Origin: Tepidamorphaceae bacterium
GTDB taxonomy: Bacteria > Pseudomonadota > Alphaproteobacteria > Rhizobiales > JAKSCL01
DNA length: 64,000 nucleotides
Assembly: GCA_028289445.1 (NCBI GenBank)
Contig: JANQPO010000017.1
Location: forward strand, 605,537-669,536
Reading direction: 5' to 3'
Below the pieces are notes generated by a model. That model did not search any database. It had not been told where the DNA came from and was given only the letters and a program-made list of their open reading frames with translations. How positions within the stretch are numbered: the first letter of the stretch is position 1; every line of letters starts with the position of its first letter. Made by a program: the position numbers and the translations under genes. Positions 8,861 through 16,675 of the stretch are shown in pieces.

Positions 8861-8921
8861 TGTCGCTCTTCTCCCCACTGCACGGTCGCACCATGTCCCC
8901 AGCGACCGTTGCAAATGACTG

Positions 8922-8937
8922 AGCGATTTCCGTGCCA
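8922..8937 (-). promoter_or_regulatory. Sigma54 (-24/-12) promoter of flgI
   Basis: Read on the minus strand the site is TGGCACGGAAATCGCT. The sigma54 consensus is TGGCACG-N4-TTGCW. Fifteen of the sixteen consensus-relevant positions agree, and the invariant GG and GC have exactly ten bases between them. It lies about 60 bases before the chosen flgI ATG. The orthologous Caulobacter gene is sigma54 dependent. This is a direct sequence match; activity is inferred. Confidence 0.75.
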
Positions 8938-9066
8938 ATTCGCGACGAATTCAATCTATGTCGTTAAGCAGTTAGAAAATAAGAACTAATCATTCGGTAT
9001 ACACGCAATGGTTGATCGCTTTAGGGTGCGCGTCCTGCCGAGTAGTCGGCAGAAGTTGCCGGGCTG

Positions 9067-9082
9067 TTTACGTTTCATTAAC
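9067..9082 (+). promoter_or_regulatory. CtrA-like box ahead of fliX
   Basis: TTTA-N7-TTAAC matches the CtrA consensus TTAA-N7-TTAAC with one mismatch. It lies 50 bases before the fliX ATG, in the intergenic region where fliX diverges from flgI. In Caulobacter the fliX promoter is a CtrA-controlled class II promoter in the same arrangement. The short motif can occur by chance, so the context carries much of the weight. Confidence 0.45.
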
Positions 9083-9131
9083 CCGCTCGGTCGACTGATG
9101 TTCATCACTGCAGCTCACGCGGGAGGACGCT

Positions 9132-9548
9132 ATGCGGGTTAGCGATGCACGCGCGACACCCTCGGTCGAGCGACGGGTCAAAACGCGAAAAACCGCCGCA
9201 ACCAACGGATTTTCGCTGGACGAGACCGGCGCGCTGCCGGCCGCCGGTCCGGCAACACCGGCACAAGCCATCACTGGGATAGACGCGCTTTTGTCTGTGC
9301 AGTCTATCGAAGATCCGCTGATGGGTCGCCGTAAGGCGCTGGAGCGGGGCGAGGAGATGCTGGATCTCCTGGAGCGAATCAAAATCGACCTCTTGGCGGG
9401 CCGCGTTTCCAAGAGTCGGCTACAATCGCTTCACGATGCGGTCTCCACCCGAACGCCTTCGGACACACCGGCGATTGACGACTTGCTCGCTGAAATCGAG
9501 CTGCGGGCTCGGGTGGAATTGGCCAAACTCGAGAATTTCTCTAACTAA
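9132..9548 (+). CDS. fliX: Flagellar assembly regulator FliX
   Basis: In Caulobacter FliX couples completion of early flagellar structures to activation of sigma54 genes by FlbD. The 138-aa product starts with the family signature MRVSDARATPSVERR, then a Pro/Ala-rich linker. A helical domain follows, containing QSIEDPLMGRRKALERGEEM and LDLLERIKIDLLAG. GGGAGG lies 7 bases upstream of the ATG. Divergent position relative to flgI is the arrangement known from Caulobacter. No flbD is in the window. Confidence 0.88.
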   Translation: MRVSDARATPSVERRVKTRKTAATNGFSLDETGALPAAGPATPAQAITGIDALLSVQSIEDPLMGRRKALERGEEMLDLLERIKIDLLAGRVSKSRLQSLHDAVSTRTPSDTPAIDDLLAEIELRARVELAKLENFSN

Positions 9549-9652
9549 GCACCAATTTCCCAAACGTAAGCTGTAAGCCGTTGAAATTGCGGTGTAATGC
9601 TGCCGCAAAAAATTGAACGCCTTGTCACAGAGATGTCGTTGTCATCCGATCG

Positions 9653-10129
9653 ATGGGTCGCTATAAGGGCGCCGCATCAGCAACCGTTTTGCGTGCGGGT
9701 TTCGCAATGGATGTGGTCAGAGCTGCCGAAGACAGTCCGATTGTTCTCGACTCCGGCGAGTTTATGAACGACGCGCATCGCGCGTACTTCCGAAATAAGC
9801 TGCTCACGTGGAAGGAAGAGATCCTGCGTGAGAGCAAGGAAACCATCAAACAGCTTCAGGGCGAGGCGGCGCACCACCCCGATTTTGCCGACCGCGCGTC
9901 TTCGGAAACCGATCGGGCGATCGAACTGCGCGCGCGCGATCGCCAGCGCAAACTGATCGCCAAGATCGACGCCGCTCTCCGCCGTATCGAAGACGGGTCC
10001 TATGGCTATTGCGAAGAAACCGGCGAGCCAATCAGCTTGAGGCGGCTCGACGCACGGCCCATCGCCACCCTTTCGATCGAAGCGCAAGAACGCCATGAGA
10101 GACGCGAACGGGTCTACCGCGACGACTAG
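9653..10129 (+). CDS. dksA: DksA/TraR-family RNA polymerase-binding regulator
   Basis: DksA enters the RNA polymerase secondary channel and works with ppGpp. The coiled-coil core is visible (YFRNKLLTWKEEILRESKET), followed by IARRIEDGSYGYCEETGEP-like sequence and RPIATLSIEAQERHER. Only one of the four zinc-finger cysteines remains (GYCEETGEP), as in other alphaproteobacterial DksA proteins, so zinc binding is unlikely. The start is uncertain: neither 9653 nor the next ATG at 9707 has a good ribosome site. Its stop overlaps the stop of the convergent AhpD-like gene. Confidence 0.85.
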   Translation: MGRYKGAASATVLRAGFAMDVVRAAEDSPIVLDSGEFMNDAHRAYFRNKLLTWKEEILRESKETIKQLQGEAAHHPDFADRASSETDRAIELRARDRQRKLIAKIDAALRRIEDGSYGYCEETGEPISLRRLDARPIATLSIEAQERHERRERVYRDD

Positions 10130-10737
10130 GACGGAGTATCTTGTCCTTCCTCTCGCTGTCTGGAAACGCTCGCAAGGTCGGCGACTTTCTCACCATAACT
10201 GATGTATGAGTCGGATAGAGCGACTGGGTCGCCGCTCTTGATTGTGTGTTCGTCTATGCTCGTCGCGTAGTCGAAGTTCACGCCGCTGCCTTCGACGATG
10301 CGGTTCATCATGTTGAATGCACTCGCGACTTCAATTGCCTCGAACAATTCAGTTTCCGAACAGCCGGCATCAAACACCATTTCCGCGTCGGTAGGCGTGA
10401 GGCGGCTGGGCAAGGCGTTGAGCTTCTTCACGTAAGCCAAAAGCGCCTTCAGCCTCGGTTCGATTTGGACCGCGTTCAAATCCTCAAGCAAATTCGCCAC
10501 CATGCCGTCCGGGATCCCAAATGCGCGCGCATAGATTTCGTGCGAGCCGAAGCAGAAATCGCAGGCGTTCAGTCCGGAGACATAGGCTGCGATCAGCTCC
10601 CGCTCAGCGATCGACAATTCGCCTTCGGATCGCAGGACCGCGTTCAGATATGCCATGAGAGGCTGAATGGTCTTGGGGAACCGAACGAGCAAATCCGTTA
10701 GGTGAGCGGTATCGGGCAAGGATGGAAATTGCGGCAT
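10126..10737 (-). CDS. AhpD-like / carboxymuconolactone decarboxylase family protein
   Basis: This is a 203-aa all-helical protein. The family redox centre CDFCFGSH (CxxC followed by a conserved His) is at about residue 56, preceded by the helix ERELIAAYVSGLNA. Relatives are peroxidase-related enzymes that use the CxxC pair to reduce hydroperoxides. The true substrate is not readable. It sits among flagellar genes but has no obvious functional link to them. It has no signal peptide. Confidence 0.75.
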   Translation of the reverse strand: MPQFPSLPDTAHLTDLLVRFPKTIQPLMAYLNAVLRSEGELSIAERELIAAYVSGLNACDFCFGSHEIYARAFGIPDGMVANLLEDLNAVQIEPRLKALLAYVKKLNALPSRLTPTDAEMVFDAGCSETELFEAIEVASAFNMMNRIVEGSGVNFDYATSIDEHTIKSGDPVALSDSYISYGEKVADLASVSRQREEGQDTPS

Positions 10738-10837
10738 CGGGTGACAATCTCTTGGAGGGGAAGGGCGATTGCATCAAGCGGACACCGACCCGCCGACTGG
10801 TCTGATGATCTCGGAATCTCACACGTTTAGCAAGAAA

Positions 10838-10870
10838 CGGCGCGGCGCCTGGGGAGTTGGCGCCGCGCCG
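10838..10870 (-). terminator. Terminator of flgF-flgG-flgA-flgH
   Basis: A perfect 12-bp stem (CGGCGCGGCGCC and complement) with a 9-base loop lies 28 bases past the flgH stop. On the minus strand it is followed by the T-rich stretch GTTTCTTGC. The T tract is interrupted, but the stem is very strong. Confidence 0.75.
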
Positions 10871-10897
10871 CTTACGCACCGTTCTGTGGGGGAGAGG

Positions 10898-11638
10898 TCA
10901 GAACGGAAGCAGGATGTCCAAGACTTGTTGGCCGTAGCGCGGCTGCTGGACGTCGGTGATCTGGCCGCGACCGCCGTAGGAAATCCGAGCCTGGGCGATC
11001 TTCGAAGAGTCGATCGTGTTCGCCGCGTTGATATCCTCCGGTCGGACGATGCCGGCGATGATCAACTCGCGCATCTCGAAGTTGACGCGAATCTCCTGGC
11101 GCCCCTCGATCACCAAATTGCCGTTTGGCAAGACCTGCGTGACCACGGCGGCGATCGTCGTCGTCAACTTCTCCTCACGGTCGACGGAGCCGGTACCCGA
11201 CGACGAGGCGTCCGAGTCGATGTCCACCAAAGCGCTGCCTGTCGTGCCGTCGGGAAGGAGTTCGACGATCCGGTTGCCGATCGCGCCAGTCGCGCCAAGG
11301 TTTTCGCCATTCGTGCGAGACCGGGCCGTCGTGTTGTCGAATTCGGCGCTGTCGGAAATGTTGACGATGACGGTCAAGATGTCACCGACCTGACGGGCGC
11401 GCTGATCGCGGAAGAATGCGCGCGAACCCGTCCGCCAGAGAGAGTTCGGTTGATAGACCGCGGGCTCGGGATCCGGCATCGGCATGGAAACTGGCCGATA
11501 GCCGGGTGCCTGGGTCGGGTCCTCAATCGCGGTGAGGGCCGGCGGTTCGCCAACGTTGGCAAGCCGGTCAGTGGCGCTGCATCCCGCGACTGCCGCAGCG
11601 AACAGAACCGTCATTGCGATCCGTGCATGATTACCCAT
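10898..11638 (-). CDS. flgH: Flagellar L-ring lipoprotein FlgH
   Basis: FlgH forms the outer-membrane bushing of the flagellum. The start at 11638 is preferred because AGGAG lies 7 bases upstream; a start at 11653 would overlap the flgA stop but lacks a good site. The lipoprotein signal ends VLFAAAVAGC, with the lipobox cysteine at about residue 19. The family motifs SLWRTGSRAFFRDQRARQVG and VIEGRQEIRVNFE are present, and the protein ends with a QPRYGQQVLDILLPF-type tail. It is last in the operon flgF-G-A-H. Confidence 0.95.
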   Translation of the reverse strand: MGNHARIAMTVLFAAAVAGCSATDRLANVGEPPALTAIEDPTQAPGYRPVSMPMPDPEPAVYQPNSLWRTGSRAFFRDQRARQVGDILTVIVNISDSAEFDNTTARSRTNGENLGATGAIGNRIVELLPDGTTGSALVDIDSDASSSGTGSVDREEKLTTTIAAVVTQVLPNGNLVIEGRQEIRVNFEMRELIIAGIVRPEDINAANTIDSSKIAQARISYGGRGQITDVQQPRYGQQVLDILLPF

Positions 11639-11649
11639 ACGGCTACTCC

Positions 11650-12609
11650 TCATCCTGACGCGTTTCCGGCAATGGCCACCGGTTCCTGCTGTGGATCGAT
11701 TTCAATCGTGCCTGACGGCGTGACCCGACCTTCGATGATCCGGTTCGAACTTGTGTTGATCACCGAAATGATGTCACCGGCTGCGGCGTCCGACAGGGCA
11801 CGGCCCTTCGCTGATAGGATCAGCCGGCCGGAGCGCACCAGCATGGTGACGATCGTGTTGCGCCTTACGACAATCGGCGCAGTTAAATCGCGACCGATGA
11901 CCGTCGCTCCCTGTCGCATAGACCGTGTCGCTGCCTGACCGACGACATCCGCCAAAGTCAGAACTTGATCCGGCGCGTCCTTTTTCTCGATCCGTTTCAG
12001 GGCGACGTCGTCGCGACCGATGATCTCGTGGCGATTGATCCGACGCGTGAGCACTGGCAGCGTTACGAAATGAGTGATCTTGCCGCGTACGCGTGTCGTG
12101 AACACGGGGTTGTCGAGATCGTCGACAATGGTGACTTGTGCGGTGAACTCGCCAAGGCCCTCCGAATGGTCGAGTGCTCGGACCCTTGGTGCGGCGGTAA
12201 CGGCGGCGGGTAGGTGTAATGGCTCGCGAAGGCCGGCGACCGCGAGCGAAACGGTTGTGTCTTCGCCAATCAAGCCGCGCCGTTTCAGATCGATCCGAAC
12301 CGCATTTTCGATCTGGTGTGCTTCGACCGCTCGACTGACGCGCCAGACGGAGACACTCCCGACGCCGTCGGCGTCCGCCTTCAGACCGTGATGGGCCGCC
12401 GCTTCGATCACCCGCCGCGCACTGATGATGCCAGACGTCCCGAGATCCGGTGCGCGGAACACGGCAATGTCTGCCTGGTCGCCGGCGCCCTCGATGAGAT
12501 CGCCCAGCGTCACGAGGGGACCTTCCACTTGCACCTTCGATCGAAGCTGTGCCGCGTCTGCCGAAGCAAGGCCGACAATCAGGGCGAGGCCAACCGCAAT
12601 GATCCTCAT
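11650..12609 (-). CDS. flgA: Flagellar P-ring assembly chaperone FlgA
   Basis: FlgA is a periplasmic chaperone for P-ring formation. The ATG at 12609 has GGAGG 7 bases upstream and opens a signal peptide (MRIIAVGLALIVGLASADA). The C-terminal half is the SAF-type domain: LTRRINRHEIIGRDDVALKR, then AATRSMRQGATVIGRDLTAP and a final beta core with VTMLVRSGRLILSAKG. Length is 319 aa, at the long end for FlgA. It sits between flgG and flgH, as in Caulobacter and Rhizobiales. Confidence 0.93.
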   Translation of the reverse strand: MRIIAVGLALIVGLASADAAQLRSKVQVEGPLVTLGDLIEGAGDQADIAVFRAPDLGTSGIISARRVIEAAAHHGLKADADGVGSVSVWRVSRAVEAHQIENAVRIDLKRRGLIGEDTTVSLAVAGLREPLHLPAAVTAAPRVRALDHSEGLGEFTAQVTIVDDLDNPVFTTRVRGKITHFVTLPVLTRRINRHEIIGRDDVALKRIEKKDAPDQVLTLADVVGQAATRSMRQGATVIGRDLTAPIVVRRNTIVTMLVRSGRLILSAKGRALSDAAAGDIISVINTSSNRIIEGRVTPSGTIEIDPQQEPVAIAGNASG

Positions 12610-12620
12610 GAGGTCCTCCG

Positions 12621-13406
12621 TCATCTCAGGTTCGACGTCGCCGACATCATTTCATCGGCGGCGGAGATGATGCGGGCGTTCATCTCGTAAGCGCGCTGCG
12701 CGGCGATCAAATCGGAGATCTCGCCGACGGCGTTGACGTTCGCATCTTCCAGATAGCCTTGAAGCAGCGAGCCATAACCCGAGGCACCTGGCGTTCCAGT
12801 CTGTTCGGAGCCGCTTGCATCGGTTTGCAGGTAAAGGTTCTCACCCATCGCTTCGAGGCCGGCCGGGTTCACGAAACGGGCCAGCTCGATGCTGCCGAGT
12901 TCTGTCTGCGCCGTCGCGCTGTCGAGCTGAACCTGGACGGCGCCTTCGCGGTTGATGGTCACCGACCGAGCATTGTTGGGGATGACGATTCCGGGCTGCA
13001 CCGTATAACCGTCGACTGTGACCAACTGTCCGTTGGCGTCGATCTCGAACGATCCGTCGCGGGTATAGGCCGTTCGTCCGTCCGGCAGCGAAATGCGAAA
13101 AAAACCGTCGCCGCGAATGGCCACGTCAAGGTCTTTTTCGGTGAGCGTCACCGAGCCCTGGCTCATGATCCTGGAGGTCGCGGCAGTCAGGACGCCCATG
13201 CCGACCTGAAGGCCGGTCGGCACCATCGTGCCGGAATCGGAGGTCGTCGAACCGACCCGGCGCAGGTCCTGGTAAAGCAAGTCCTGGAACTCGGCTCGAT
13301 GGCGCTTGTAGCCGGTCGTCCGCATGTTGGCGATGTTGTGCGAGATGACCTCGACATTGAGTTCTTGCGCGGCCATCCCCGTTGCCGCAATTCGAAGTGC
13401 TTGCAT
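12621..13406 (-). CDS. flgG: Distal rod protein FlgG
   Basis: FlgG forms the distal rod. At 261 aa it is the standard length. The N-terminal axial segment MQALRIAATGMAAQELNVEV is followed by SHNIANMRTTGYKRHRAEFQ. The C-terminus has VGEISDLIAAQRAYEMNARI and ends SAADEMMSATSNLR. It is 21 bases downstream of flgF, in the same operon. Confidence 0.97.
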   Translation of the reverse strand: MQALRIAATGMAAQELNVEVISHNIANMRTTGYKRHRAEFQDLLYQDLRRVGSTTSDSGTMVPTGLQVGMGVLTAATSRIMSQGSVTLTEKDLDVAIRGDGFFRISLPDGRTAYTRDGSFEIDANGQLVTVDGYTVQPGIVIPNNARSVTINREGAVQVQLDSATAQTELGSIELARFVNPAGLEAMGENLYLQTDASGSEQTGTPGASGYGSLLQGYLEDANVNAVGEISDLIAAQRAYEMNARIISAADEMMSATSNLR

Positions 13407-13427
13407 GGCTAGTCTCCCCTAAGTCCG

Positions 13428-14168
13428 TTAGGCCTGAACTTGGCCCAGACGCTCGACCGCGCTTTGACGCAGCCGATCTGTCCGCTCAAGCGCGCTTGTG
13501 AGCGATGTGTAAGCGCGTGTGATCTCGATCAGTCGTGAGATTTCCAGGACGCCTTGAACGTTCGAGCGTTCGACGACTCCCTGTAGAACGCCGGTTTCCG
13601 TCGCCGCGCGCGGTATCGCGTCGGAGCGGAAATAGGTACCCTGGTCGGCGATCAGATCGGCGTTGCTGTCAAACTCGACCACCCGAAGCTTGCCGATTTG
13701 TTCGCTGTCGGCATTGACTGTGCCGTCACGAGCGATGGTGACGGATGCGGTTTCCTCTGGAATGACGATTGGACCGCCATCCCCGGCGACGACATCGCCG
13801 GCATGGGTGACGAGTTGTCCCTGAGGGTTGGTCGTCAGCGCGCCGTTGCGGGTATAGCGCTCACCGTCCTCGGTCTGGATCACCAGCCAGCCATCGCCCC
13901 TGAGAGCCACGTCGAACGGGTTTTCGGTCTGCTCGAAATCGCCGGCACGAAAGTCGCGAATGGTTCCGCGGTCGTGGACGTAGTGAAGTGTCTCGTCCCG
14001 ATTGAACTGCGAACCATACTCCGCCGTTGGCATGAGATAGTCCTCAAACATCACGGAATGGCGCTTGAAGCCGGCGGTGTTGATGTTGGCGATATTGTTC
14101 GCGACGACGTCCATCTCGCGTCGCAATGCGACCTGCCGTGACAGGCCGATGAGTTGTGCATTTTCCAT
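13428..14168 (-). CDS. flgF: Proximal rod protein FlgF
   Basis: FlgF is a proximal rod component. I chose the ATG at 14168 (246 aa), with GGGGAG upstream, because the N-terminus MENAQLIGLSRQVALRREMD then matches rod proteins. The longer open frame to 14237 adds no conserved sequence. The axial motif NNIANINTAGFKRH follows, and the C-terminal helix contains LEISRLIEITRAYTSL. It is the first gene of the operon and lies 58 bases downstream of a sigma54 promoter. Confidence 0.95.
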   Translation of the reverse strand: MENAQLIGLSRQVALRREMDVVANNIANINTAGFKRHSVMFEDYLMPTAEYGSQFNRDETLHYVHDRGTIRDFRAGDFEQTENPFDVALRGDGWLVIQTEDGERYTRNGALTTNPQGQLVTHAGDVVAGDGGPIVIPEETASVTIARDGTVNADSEQIGKLRVVEFDSNADLIADQGTYFRSDAIPRAATETGVLQGVVERSNVQGVLEISRLIEITRAYTSLTSALERTDRLRQSAVERLGQVQA

Positions 14169-14225
14169 GTCCGTATCTCCCCAAATGCCAGTGCGTTTAC
14201 GGACCCGCACCGGCGGCGAATACGG

Positions 14226-14241
14226 AGCATTAACCATGCCA
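14226..14241 (-). promoter_or_regulatory. Sigma54 (-24/-12) promoter of the flgF operon
   Basis: Minus-strand TGGCATGGTTAATGCT matches TGGCACG-N4-TTGCW at all but two positions, with the essential GG and GC separated by exactly ten bases. It is 58 bases before the flgF ATG. The Caulobacter flgF operon is also sigma54 dependent and divergent from fliL. The plus strand of this site also contains TTAACCAT, the strong half of a CtrA box, but the partner half is poor. Confidence 0.65.
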
Positions 14242-14317
14242 AGAACGAATTCTTTTTGTTTTCAAATACTTAGAGGAATGAGATTGGCGAACATCCTTAC
14301 CGGCGGTGAATTTGACC

Positions 14318-14405
14318 CGGCAAAATTTGCCGCATCATCGCAGTTTGGAAACCCTTCATTAACCAATCCGGCGCAACGGTTTTCACGCAGGCACCAGTTG
14401 GTGCC
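14318..14405. promoter_or_regulatory. Two palindromes in the flgF/fliL divergent region
   Basis: Two perfect inverted repeats lie between the sigma54 site of flgF and the start of fliL: CGGCAAA-A-TTTGCCG at 14318-14332, and GGCACCA-GT-TGGTGCC at 14390-14405. The second is 33 bases before the fliL start. Neither has a T tract, so they look like operators rather than terminators. The binding protein is unknown; a FlbD-type activator site is one possibility. Confidence 0.45.
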
Positions 14406-14437
14406 CACCATGCTCACAAAGGTTGCGAGGGCGAATT

Positions 14438-14965
14438 TTGAGCGACGTAGCAGACGCCGCCGATCTGGATGTCGATGAAGAGATCGACGAAACGGAGATC
14501 GCCGAGGCTGACGAAGACGACAAGCCGTCTGGTCGAAAAAAGCTGATCATTATGGCGGCCGCCGGTGTGCTCCTTCTGGGCGGGCTTGGCGGCGGCGCGG
14601 CTTTTTACTTCGGTTTGTTTTCGGGCGGCGAGTCAGGGTCGGAGAACGCGGAACTGACGCAGGTGTTCTTCTATCCCTTGCCGGAAATGACCGTAAACCT
14701 GGCTTCTACCGGTGGCCGGGCGCAGTACCTGAAAGTCCGAGTCTCACTGGAAATGTCGGACCGGGCTGCTCTTCGCGCCATTCCGCCCGTCGAACCCCGG
14801 ATCATGGATGCCTTTCAAATCCACTTGCGGGAGCTGCGTGCCAGCGATCTGGAAGGGTCGATGGGCATATTCCGGATGAAGGAAGAGCTTCTGCGGCGGG
14901 TCAATCTCGCCATTCACCCGCTCAAGGTGAACCGCGTGCTCTTCAACGAGATGCTGATCCAGTAG
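14438..14965 (+). CDS. fliL: Flagellar basal-body protein FliL
   Basis: FliL is a single-pass inner-membrane protein that surrounds the motor and supports stator function. No ATG fits. A TTG at 14438 has GAGGG 6 bases upstream and gives 175 aa; a TTG at 14423 is also open. An acidic cytoplasmic N-terminus is followed by one membrane helix (LIIMAAAGVLLLGGLGGGAA). The periplasmic FliL domain has the conserved FYPLPEMTVNLAS and ends VNRVLFNEMLIQ. It is six bases ahead of fliM. Confidence 0.92.
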   Translation: MSDVADAADLDVDEEIDETEIAEADEDDKPSGRKKLIIMAAAGVLLLGGLGGGAAFYFGLFSGGESGSENAELTQVFFYPLPEMTVNLASTGGRAQYLKVRVSLEMSDRAALRAIPPVEPRIMDAFQIHLRELRASDLEGSMGIFRMKEELLRRVNLAIHPLKVNRVLFNEMLIQ

Positions 14966-14971
14966 GCAATC

Positions 14972-16195
14972 ATGGCGGCTGACGACCTCGAAGAAGACGG
15001 ACTAGACGACTCATCGGCTGAGCAGTCCAGCGAAGGAGCTGCGGACGACGACATCGAGGCGGTGTCCGCCGAATGGAACGAGGCGTCCGAGGACGACGCC
15101 GAGGAGGATGGCGACCTGTCATCGGAATGGGCCGCCATGATCGATGGCGACGCCGAGGCAGAGGACGTCAACCGAGTCGGTGAAGACCGCGTTCTGAACC
15201 AGGACGAGATCGACAATCTTCTGGGCTTCGACGCAGGGGAGGGCGGAAGCAGCGAGCATACCGGTATTCGCGCCATCATCGAATCCGGCATGGTCTCGTA
15301 TGAGCGCCTGCCGATGCTGGAGATCATCTTTGATCGGCTTGTCCGGTTGATGACGACCAGCCTGCGCAACTTCACCTCCGATAACGTCGAGGTCTCGCTC
15401 GATTCGATCAAGTCGGTCCGGTTTGGCGACTACCTTGAGACGATCCCGCTGCCGGCCATGTTGTCCGTCTTCAAGGCCGTGGAATGGGACAACTACGCCT
15501 TGATGACGGTCGATTCTTCGCTGATTTACTCCGTCGTTGACGTGCTGCTGGGCGGCCGTCGCGGATCGGCGGTGATCCGCATTGAGGGGCGTCCCTATAC
15601 GACGATTGAAACGACCCTGGTGCAGCGCCTTGTGGAGGTCGTTTTGGCCGACGCGGAAAATGCCTTCGCACCGCTTTCGCCCGTCGAGTTCGTGCTCGAA
15701 AGGCTGGAGACCAATCCGCGCTTCGCGACCATTTCCCGCGCCGCCAATGCGGCCATTCTTGTCCGGTTCAACATCGATATGGAGAACCGCGGCGGGAAGA
15801 TGGAAATGCTCATTCCCTACGCCACCATCGAGCCCATTCGCGAACTGCTCTTGCAGATGTTCATGGGCGAGAAGTTCGGCCGCGATGCGATTTGGGAGGG
15901 GCATCTGGCCACTGAACTGTGGTCCACCAACGTTGAGATCAGGGCGGTGCTGAATGAAATGCAAATGCCGGTCAGCCGAATCTTGAACCTGCGAGTCGGC
16001 GACACCTTGCTGCTCGGATCCACGCCGGAAGACGATGTGTATCTGCAGTGTGGGGACACCTCGCTGACGACGGGAAATCTTGGACGTGTGCTGGATACGG
16101 TGTCTGTTTCCGTCAATCAGCCTCTCAAACCGCCAACGGTCACGATGGCCGTCTTTGAATCCATGGACAAACCAAACGAGGAGCATGCGCTATGA
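14972..16195 (+). CDS. fliM: Flagellar motor switch protein FliM with acidic N-terminal extension
   Basis: FliM is the C-ring protein that binds CheY-P. The 407-aa product has the CheY/FliG-binding region LNQDEIDNLLG at residues 75-85 rather than at the very N-terminus. It is preceded by about 70 residues rich in Asp and Glu that include SSEWAAMIDGD. The CheC-like middle domain (EIIFDRLVRLMTTSLRNFTS onward) and the C-terminal SpoA domain (RILNLRVGDTLLL) are intact. It overlaps the next gene by four bases (ATGA), so translation is coupled. Confidence 0.96.
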   Translation: MAADDLEEDGLDDSSAEQSSEGAADDDIEAVSAEWNEASEDDAEEDGDLSSEWAAMIDGDAEAEDVNRVGEDRVLNQDEIDNLLGFDAGEGGSSEHTGIRAIIESGMVSYERLPMLEIIFDRLVRLMTTSLRNFTSDNVEVSLDSIKSVRFGDYLETIPLPAMLSVFKAVEWDNYALMTVDSSLIYSVVDVLLGGRRGSAVIRIEGRPYTTIETTLVQRLVEVVLADAENAFAPLSPVEFVLERLETNPRFATISRAANAAILVRFNIDMENRGGKMEMLIPYATIEPIRELLLQMFMGEKFGRDAIWEGHLATELWSTNVEIRAVLNEMQMPVSRILNLRVGDTLLLGSTPEDDVYLQCGDTSLTTGNLGRVLDTVSVSVNQPLKPPTVTMAVFESMDKPNEEHAL

Positions 16196-16668
16196 TCAGC
16201 CTGGTTTTCGACGTCGTGATCGCCATTTTGCTCGTCGTGACCATCGTGTTCTGTGTGGTGTTGTGCAAGCGGTTGAAGCGCCTGCGCGCCGACGAGGAGA
16301 TGATGCGGGCCGTGGTGGCCGACATCGTACAGTCGACCGGCAAGGCGGAACACGCAATCCGGACGCTCAAGGCAACCGCCGACGAATGCGATCACACGCT
16401 GGGCGTACATTTGCGCGATGCCGATCTGGTGATCGACGACATGAAGTCGACCATGGCTGATGCCGAAAAAGTGGCGCACCGCGTCGCTGAGATGGTCGCG
16501 ATTGCCAAGTCGGCACCCATCGTGGAGAAGCCGGTTTCAAAACCGGTCCCTGAGCCCGCGAACCAGACGGGTCCGGCAGCGCTGACCGAGGACATTCGAG
16601 CACCTCTGCCGCAAGATGAAGCCGTCACCGTTTCAGCGCTCGAGGCGCTGCGCTCCCGTGCGGCCTAG
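16192..16668 (+). CDS. DUF6468-type membrane protein of the flagellar operon
   Basis: The 158-aa protein has one N-terminal membrane helix (LVFDVVIAILLVVTIVFCVVL), then a basic stretch (CKRLKRLR). A long predicted coiled coil (about 35-105) follows, ending in a proline-rich tail. This is the plan of the DUF6468 proteins found beside fliM and motE in alphaproteobacteria. The function is unknown. The four-base overlap with fliM and the position before motE suggest a motor or switch accessory role. The family label is from memory of the pattern. Confidence 0.65.
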   Translation: MISLVFDVVIAILLVVTIVFCVVLCKRLKRLRADEEMMRAVVADIVQSTGKAEHAIRTLKATADECDHTLGVHLRDADLVIDDMKSTMADAEKVAHRVAEMVAIAKSAPIVEKPVSKPVPEPANQTGPAALTEDIRAPLPQDEAVTVSALEALRSRAA

Positions 16669-16675
16669 ATCACCA

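Noticed and set aside
8939..9066. A GTTAAGCAGTTAG sequence as a second CtrA box between flgI and fliX
   Set aside because: The spacing between the half sites is four bases, not seven, so it does not fit the consensus.
14348..14363. GAAA-N7-TTAAC as a CtrA box for fliL
   Set aside because: Only the downstream half matches; the upstream half has two mismatches in four bases. Too weak to annotate as a site.
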